Assembly: GCA_026874595.1 (NCBI GenBank)
Contig: CM049321.1
Span: 11,881,479 to 11,945,478, forward strand
DNA: 64,000 nucleotides
Source of the DNA: Sipunculus nudus
Lineage: Eukaryota > Annelida > Sipuncula > Golfingiida > Sipunculidae
Direction: 5' to 3'
Shown piece by piece: positions 60,661-64,000 of the stretch. The position numbers were made by a program, and so were the translations under genes. The stretch's first letter is position 1. Each line of letters begins with the position of its first letter. The notes beneath the pieces are model-generated. The model did not search any database and had not been told where the DNA came from. It worked only from the letters and a program-made list of their open reading frames with translations.

Positions 60661-61448
60661 GACATATTATATACGCTTACTGAGACACGTCCCACAGCTG
60701 GCGATATTCAGCTGGCCATGCTGAACACTTCATTTACATTTAGGATCATACAGCTCCTAACTCAACATTTAATACCACAAAAATTGCATCCAGGATTTTT
60801 TTTACATCTTTTATTCAGCACCAGACATCGATGCTAAATGACCACGTATTTCATTATCTAAGTTATATCTAACACAACAATGTTCATAGTATTTTGATCC
60901 CTAATTCTGCTCTCGCAGATCTAAAAACTTTAAGAATGATGACAGCACAAGTCCTTATATAAAAAGTATTAATTACTCTGGCAGTGTTTCTATGTGAAGG
61001 CTGTCAAGAACAAACCTGTCAAAATGTAAGAAATATAGGATTGAAAATACAGAAACGGCATGACAAAAGTATGACAGAAACCAAATGAATAACAAAATTA
61101 TTCATTCTTATTCTAAATAAAGAATATGAAATATTAAAATGTGATATTACCAAGAACATATCTATACATGGCTATATGGTGCTCAGCTGAAATCTTTCTT
61201 TTTTTTTGTGAACGCATGGGTTTAAATACCAATACCCGTTACTCACAAGAGCACGACTCTGCTGGTTAGGGACTTTACGGAATACATGTAATTAATATTT
61301 TGTAAGTAGACGCATGTGAATGGTAAACAGAAGGAATTTCCTAGTTTAAAAAAAAAATGTTACAGTTGAGAAAAGTCCATTTTTAGTAGCAATGATCTGT
61401 GGCAGAGGGTTGTTCATGATCATGCCCAGAATCAAGTTTGAAATAAAA
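60661..61448. other. Intergenic DNA, no feature recognised
   Basis: No gene. GGTGCTCAGCTGAAATC near 61189 echoes the left end of the hairpin-ended family without the rest. Confidence 0.5.
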
Positions 61449-61627
61449 GTACAGTACAGCCTCGTTTATCCGAATATCATTTAAATAAAATTAATGGAAA
61501 AAGTAACAAAAAAACTGGAGCCGTGGTTTATTTTGGACTAGATTGACAACCAAACATCGTGAATCATTTATTCAATTAAATATTTATCTGAATAAAAGCT
61601 TTTCGGATAAATGACGCTCTATTGTAC
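61449..61627. mobile_element. Short MITE-like element (about 180 bp)
   Basis: The left end TACAGCCTCGTTTATCCGAA faces the right end TTCGGATAAATGACGCTCTA, an imperfect inverted repeat of roughly 20-25 bp, with TA at the borders. This is the look of Tc1/mariner (pogo-like) non-autonomous elements. No transposase. Confidence 0.65.
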
Positions 61628-61841
61628 ATCCTTCAGGAGAGTACTCTCCGTCTGTTTGTTTAAAGATACTGAGTAACCCCCACTGTATTATTTTCCACTA
61701 CTAGTCCATAAGGGCTGAATACATACGTTTTGTAGTGAGTCCACACTTGGTTTAAAACTCAGTGCGTCTCTTTTTCAAGATGTAAATGTAATAAATCATG
61801 AAAAAAAATAGATTTCACACTGTTGTTCACTATGTTTATGG

Positions 61842-61953
61842 GTTTTTTTTTGCACCACTAAATGCACCTGGTGCACGTTTTCTATTGAGTATTTTTTTTT
61901 TTTTTTTTGCACCACGGAATGCACCTGGTGCACGTTTAGTTTTCTATTGAGTA
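61842..61953. repeat. Two tandem ~60-bp units with TGCACCTGGTGCA palindrome
   Basis: Each unit has a T run, then GCACCAC, AATGCACCTGGTGCACGTTT and CTATTGAGTA. The second unit has a longer T run and TAGTT inserted. Confidence 0.85.
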
Positions 61954-62498
61954 GAGGCATATGGAAATAGTTTCAGAATGAAAGAATATTTGATACCATT
62001 ATATTTTGTGGAAATCTGTATTTCATGCATACCTTATATGACTAGTAAAAGAAAAGACACATTTAAGGGAATTTTACATTGTTTACATAATCCTGGTTAA
62101 AAAAAAAGTATCACAACCTTACCGTTCTCTTATTGTACATACATAACATTTCTTGATACGTTTACTCTGACTAGACATTAAAGGTAATGTAAATACGATA
62201 AAATGATAACCGTAAAATCATGCTCTGGACTACATGATAAACATGCAATGCATACTTAACCTGAGAGAGGGTCGCTGTACCGTCATGCTGGAGAGCATCA
62301 GCTGTGAAGAATACTCTCATGACATTATTTACAGGTTTTCAAGATATCTCAATCATTTAGGTGGGTACTACAATGTTGTACTCTGTTTTTTTTATCTTAA
62401 AGCCTTTTTATTATTCAGTATAACAGATCCCCTCATGTTGTTCAGAGAAACTGACAGGGTACTCCTCTTAATTCATTAGACTATGGTACGTCAAAGAT
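61954..62498. other. Intergenic DNA, no feature recognised
   Basis: AT-rich; one 81-codon frame at 62234-62479 has no recognisable domain. Confidence 0.45.
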
Positions 62499-62680
62499 GT
62501 AACAGTAAACATTGAAAAAGACCACCACGGTTTAGTAGTGACCAACTCAAAATAACGACCACTTGTTGACAGTCTTTTTTTTTGCTCTTATATCAGACCC
62601 CACTTAGACAACCACCTCGGAAATACAACCACTCTATCAAGGTCCCTGGTGGTCGTAATTCTGAGGTTTAACTGTATTAA
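62499..62680. mobile_element. MITE-like element with GGTCG/CGACC inverted ends
   Basis: The left end AACAGTAAACATTGAAAAAG with GACCACC, and the right end GGTGGTCGTAATTCTGAGGT plus TTAACTGTATTA, are inverted to each other. It is related to the elements at 29.5 and 32.5 kb. Confidence 0.55.
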
Positions 62681-62936
62681 ACAGGCAAATGTTTTCACTC
62701 AGTGCTCTCATGAAATCATTGACTAGGGCCATTTCATCACTCTGTACAGTGCTATCATGACATAATCAACTAGCTTCATGTTAACTCTCATTCATTAAAG
62801 TACATTCATGCCGTCACCAACTATGATCATGTCATTATTCAGAGCTCTCATCATGTCATTAAATAGACTTAAACTCTCATTCTGTAATTTAATGACACGA
62901 TTAAAGAAATAAATCATCATTCTGTATTCCCACGTG

Positions 62937-63190
62937 GAGCTTGGGGGCGTAATAGATAGGGCACACGATTTGTGACGACAAGGTTGTGAGTTTGCGTCCT
63001 CTTATTCCTGCCGTCTCCGCCGTCAAATGTAGAACTGCTGGCGCCTGCTATGGCTGCTTGGGCTGTATGCTCCCTAGGGAGCCGAAAAAAAGCTACAAGA
63101 ATGGACAGACCCTAAAGACAAGGAAGGTAAATGGATAAAAGTGGTCTGAGACTGACTTAGTCGGTGATATCAGACTATAAACCCACACCT
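62937..63190 (+). repeat. tRNA-derived SINE-like element
   Basis: Head GCTTGGGGGCGTAATAGATA with GGGCACACGATTT (A-box region) and GGTTGTGAGTTTGCGTCC (B-box-like, degenerate). A GC-richer body containing GCTGGCGCCTGCTATGGC follows, and the segment ends near CACACCTTTACCTTTTACC. The A-box region resembles that of R1; the body differs. Confidence 0.6.
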
Positions 63191-63595
63191 TTACCTTTTA
63201 CCATAACATAATTTGTTAAGCTTTTGCAATGCTGGTGAGTACTCTGACATCATTACAACTAGTCATGCCATCATTCTGGTGAGTGCCCTCAACATGCATG
63301 CCATTCACCAGACACATGCTGACATTTCATCCATCTGTACTGAGCTCATACTGAACGTATCTTCCTCACTTACTAGAAAGCGCAATGATGTCATCCAGTA
63401 CCATAATTTACTCATTAGAAGATGCGTAATTACCAAAAGTTTCACTTTCTATGGCATGCCTCCTGGTACCAGCTTTGATTTTTCAGGTTATGTCATTCAG
63501 TAGAATATGATATCATTTAACTGTCAATGAAATCATTCAGTATGTCCTGACGTTATTCAATATATCGTGGCGTCATTCAGTAGAGCTTAATGATA
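63191..63595 (-). other. 3' flank of the right-edge zinc-finger gene with ATCATTCA-type repeats
   Basis: GTCATTCAGTAGAATATGAT, AATCATTCAGTATGTCC, GTTATTCAATATATCG and GTCATTCAGTAGAGC form a decayed tandem array of roughly 30-bp units immediately after the stop codon. Similar ATCATT/TCATTC words extend back to about 62700. It may be 3' UTR. Confidence 0.5.
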
Positions 63596-64000
63596 TCATT
63601 CCACTGACAGCTCAAACTGAGGGTCCTTGACGTCATGTCTCTTCGCATGTTTAGTCATGTTACTACGAAGAGCGAAACACTTACCACAGTGTTCACACTC
63701 AAAAGGTTTTTCTCCAGTGTGTGTTAACCTGTGTACATTTAGGTGTCCTCGAGTATAGAAAGCTCGGTCACAATCCTCGCAATGAAACGATTTCACTCCC
63801 GTGTGTATCCTTATGTGCACATTTAAATTACCTCTTTGAGAAAAACCTTTGCCACATACTTCACATTTAAATGGTCTGTTCCCGGTATGAGTCTCAACGT
63901 GCGCATTCAGGTGATTTTTCCGAGAAAAACATTTGCTGCAGTACTGACATGTGAATGGCTTATCCTCATTGTGTATCCTAATGTGTTTTCTCAAATTATT
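63596..64000 (-). CDS. C2H2 zinc-finger gene, 3' end (cut by window edge)
   Basis: The minus-strand frame is open from the window edge to TGA at 63596-63598, about 134 codons. It holds the tail of one finger (HIRIHNEDKP) and four complete C-x2-C-x12-H-x3-H fingers: CQYCSKCF..., CEVCGKGF..., CEDCDRAF... and CEHCGKCF.... Linkers are TGNRP, TGVKS and TGEKP. A short tail DVKDPQFELSVE follows. The fingers are intact, with no stop or missing ligand, so this looks functional. The 5' part and any N-terminal domain lie beyond 64000. It is probably of the same family as the gene at 45-46 kb; the role is inferred as DNA binding in the nucleus. Confidence 0.9.
   Translation of the reverse strand, partial: NNLRKHIRIHNEDKPFTCQYCSKCFSRKNHLNAHVETHTGNRPFKCEVCGKGFSQRGNLNVHIRIHTGVKSFHCEDCDRAFYTRGHLNVHRLTHTGEKPFECEHCGKCFALRSNMTKHAKRHDVKDPQFELSVE

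Overview
The window reads as eukaryotic nuclear DNA from an invertebrate. It has long AT-rich non-coding stretches, (TA)n and poly-G tracts, tRNA-derived SINEs, MITE-like inverted repeats, and spliced C2H2 zinc-finger genes. The SINE heads, the hairpin ending in AGCTCAG...CTGAGCT after (GGAC)n, and the finger style suggest a mollusc, probably a bivalve. That placement is inference from general knowledge, not a database result. No prokaryotic operon, rRNA, canonical tRNA or CRISPR array was seen.

Layout. (1) Positions 1-24794 are a satellite array cut by the left edge of the window. Its ~376-bp monomers fall into two alternating classes, called X and Y here. They are organised into a 10-monomer higher-order repeat (HOR) of ~3.76 kb, present as four complete units. 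One of these is expanded to 14 monomers, and partial units flank them. From about 19.2 kb, and clearly after 20.2 kb, the array becomes divergent and deletion-ridden. It stops abruptly at ~24795 against a SINE-headed repeat. (2) Positions 24795-34300 are a patchwork of dispersed repeats (SINEs, MITE-like inverted repeats, an unclassified ~0.6-kb family, a hairpin-ended element) with no convincing gene. (3) Positions 34300-36130 hold a relic of Ty3/gypsy-type pol on the plus strand and a broken C2H2 zinc-finger pseudogene on the minus strand. (4) Positions 36647-44310 hold a tandem duplication carrying a TATA box, more SINEs, a 36-bp minisatellite and part of a GC-rich element. (5) Positions 44800-46622 hold the one complete-looking coding exon, an 11-finger C2H2 protein on the minus strand. 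Its 3' flank has been tandemly duplicated and inverted. (6) Positions 47127-63595 are mostly mobile-element DNA: a TIR element with CpG palindromes, two copies of a long hairpin-ended element, a foldback in (TA)n, and a 4.85-kb foldback-like element whose ~0.45-kb terminal inverted repeats contain 31-bp repeats. (7) At 63596-64000 the last exon of a further C2H2 gene runs off the right edge.

The three zinc-finger loci are all on the minus strand. Two of them, the gene at 45-46 kb and the pseudogene at 35-36 kb, share the same splice-acceptor phase and an N-terminal region of ~27-residue repeats, each centred on a psi-K-x-E/D (SUMO-acceptor-like) motif. This looks like a local zinc-finger gene family expanded by duplication beside a satellite block. 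All functional statements are inferred from sequence reading; no alignment or search was run.
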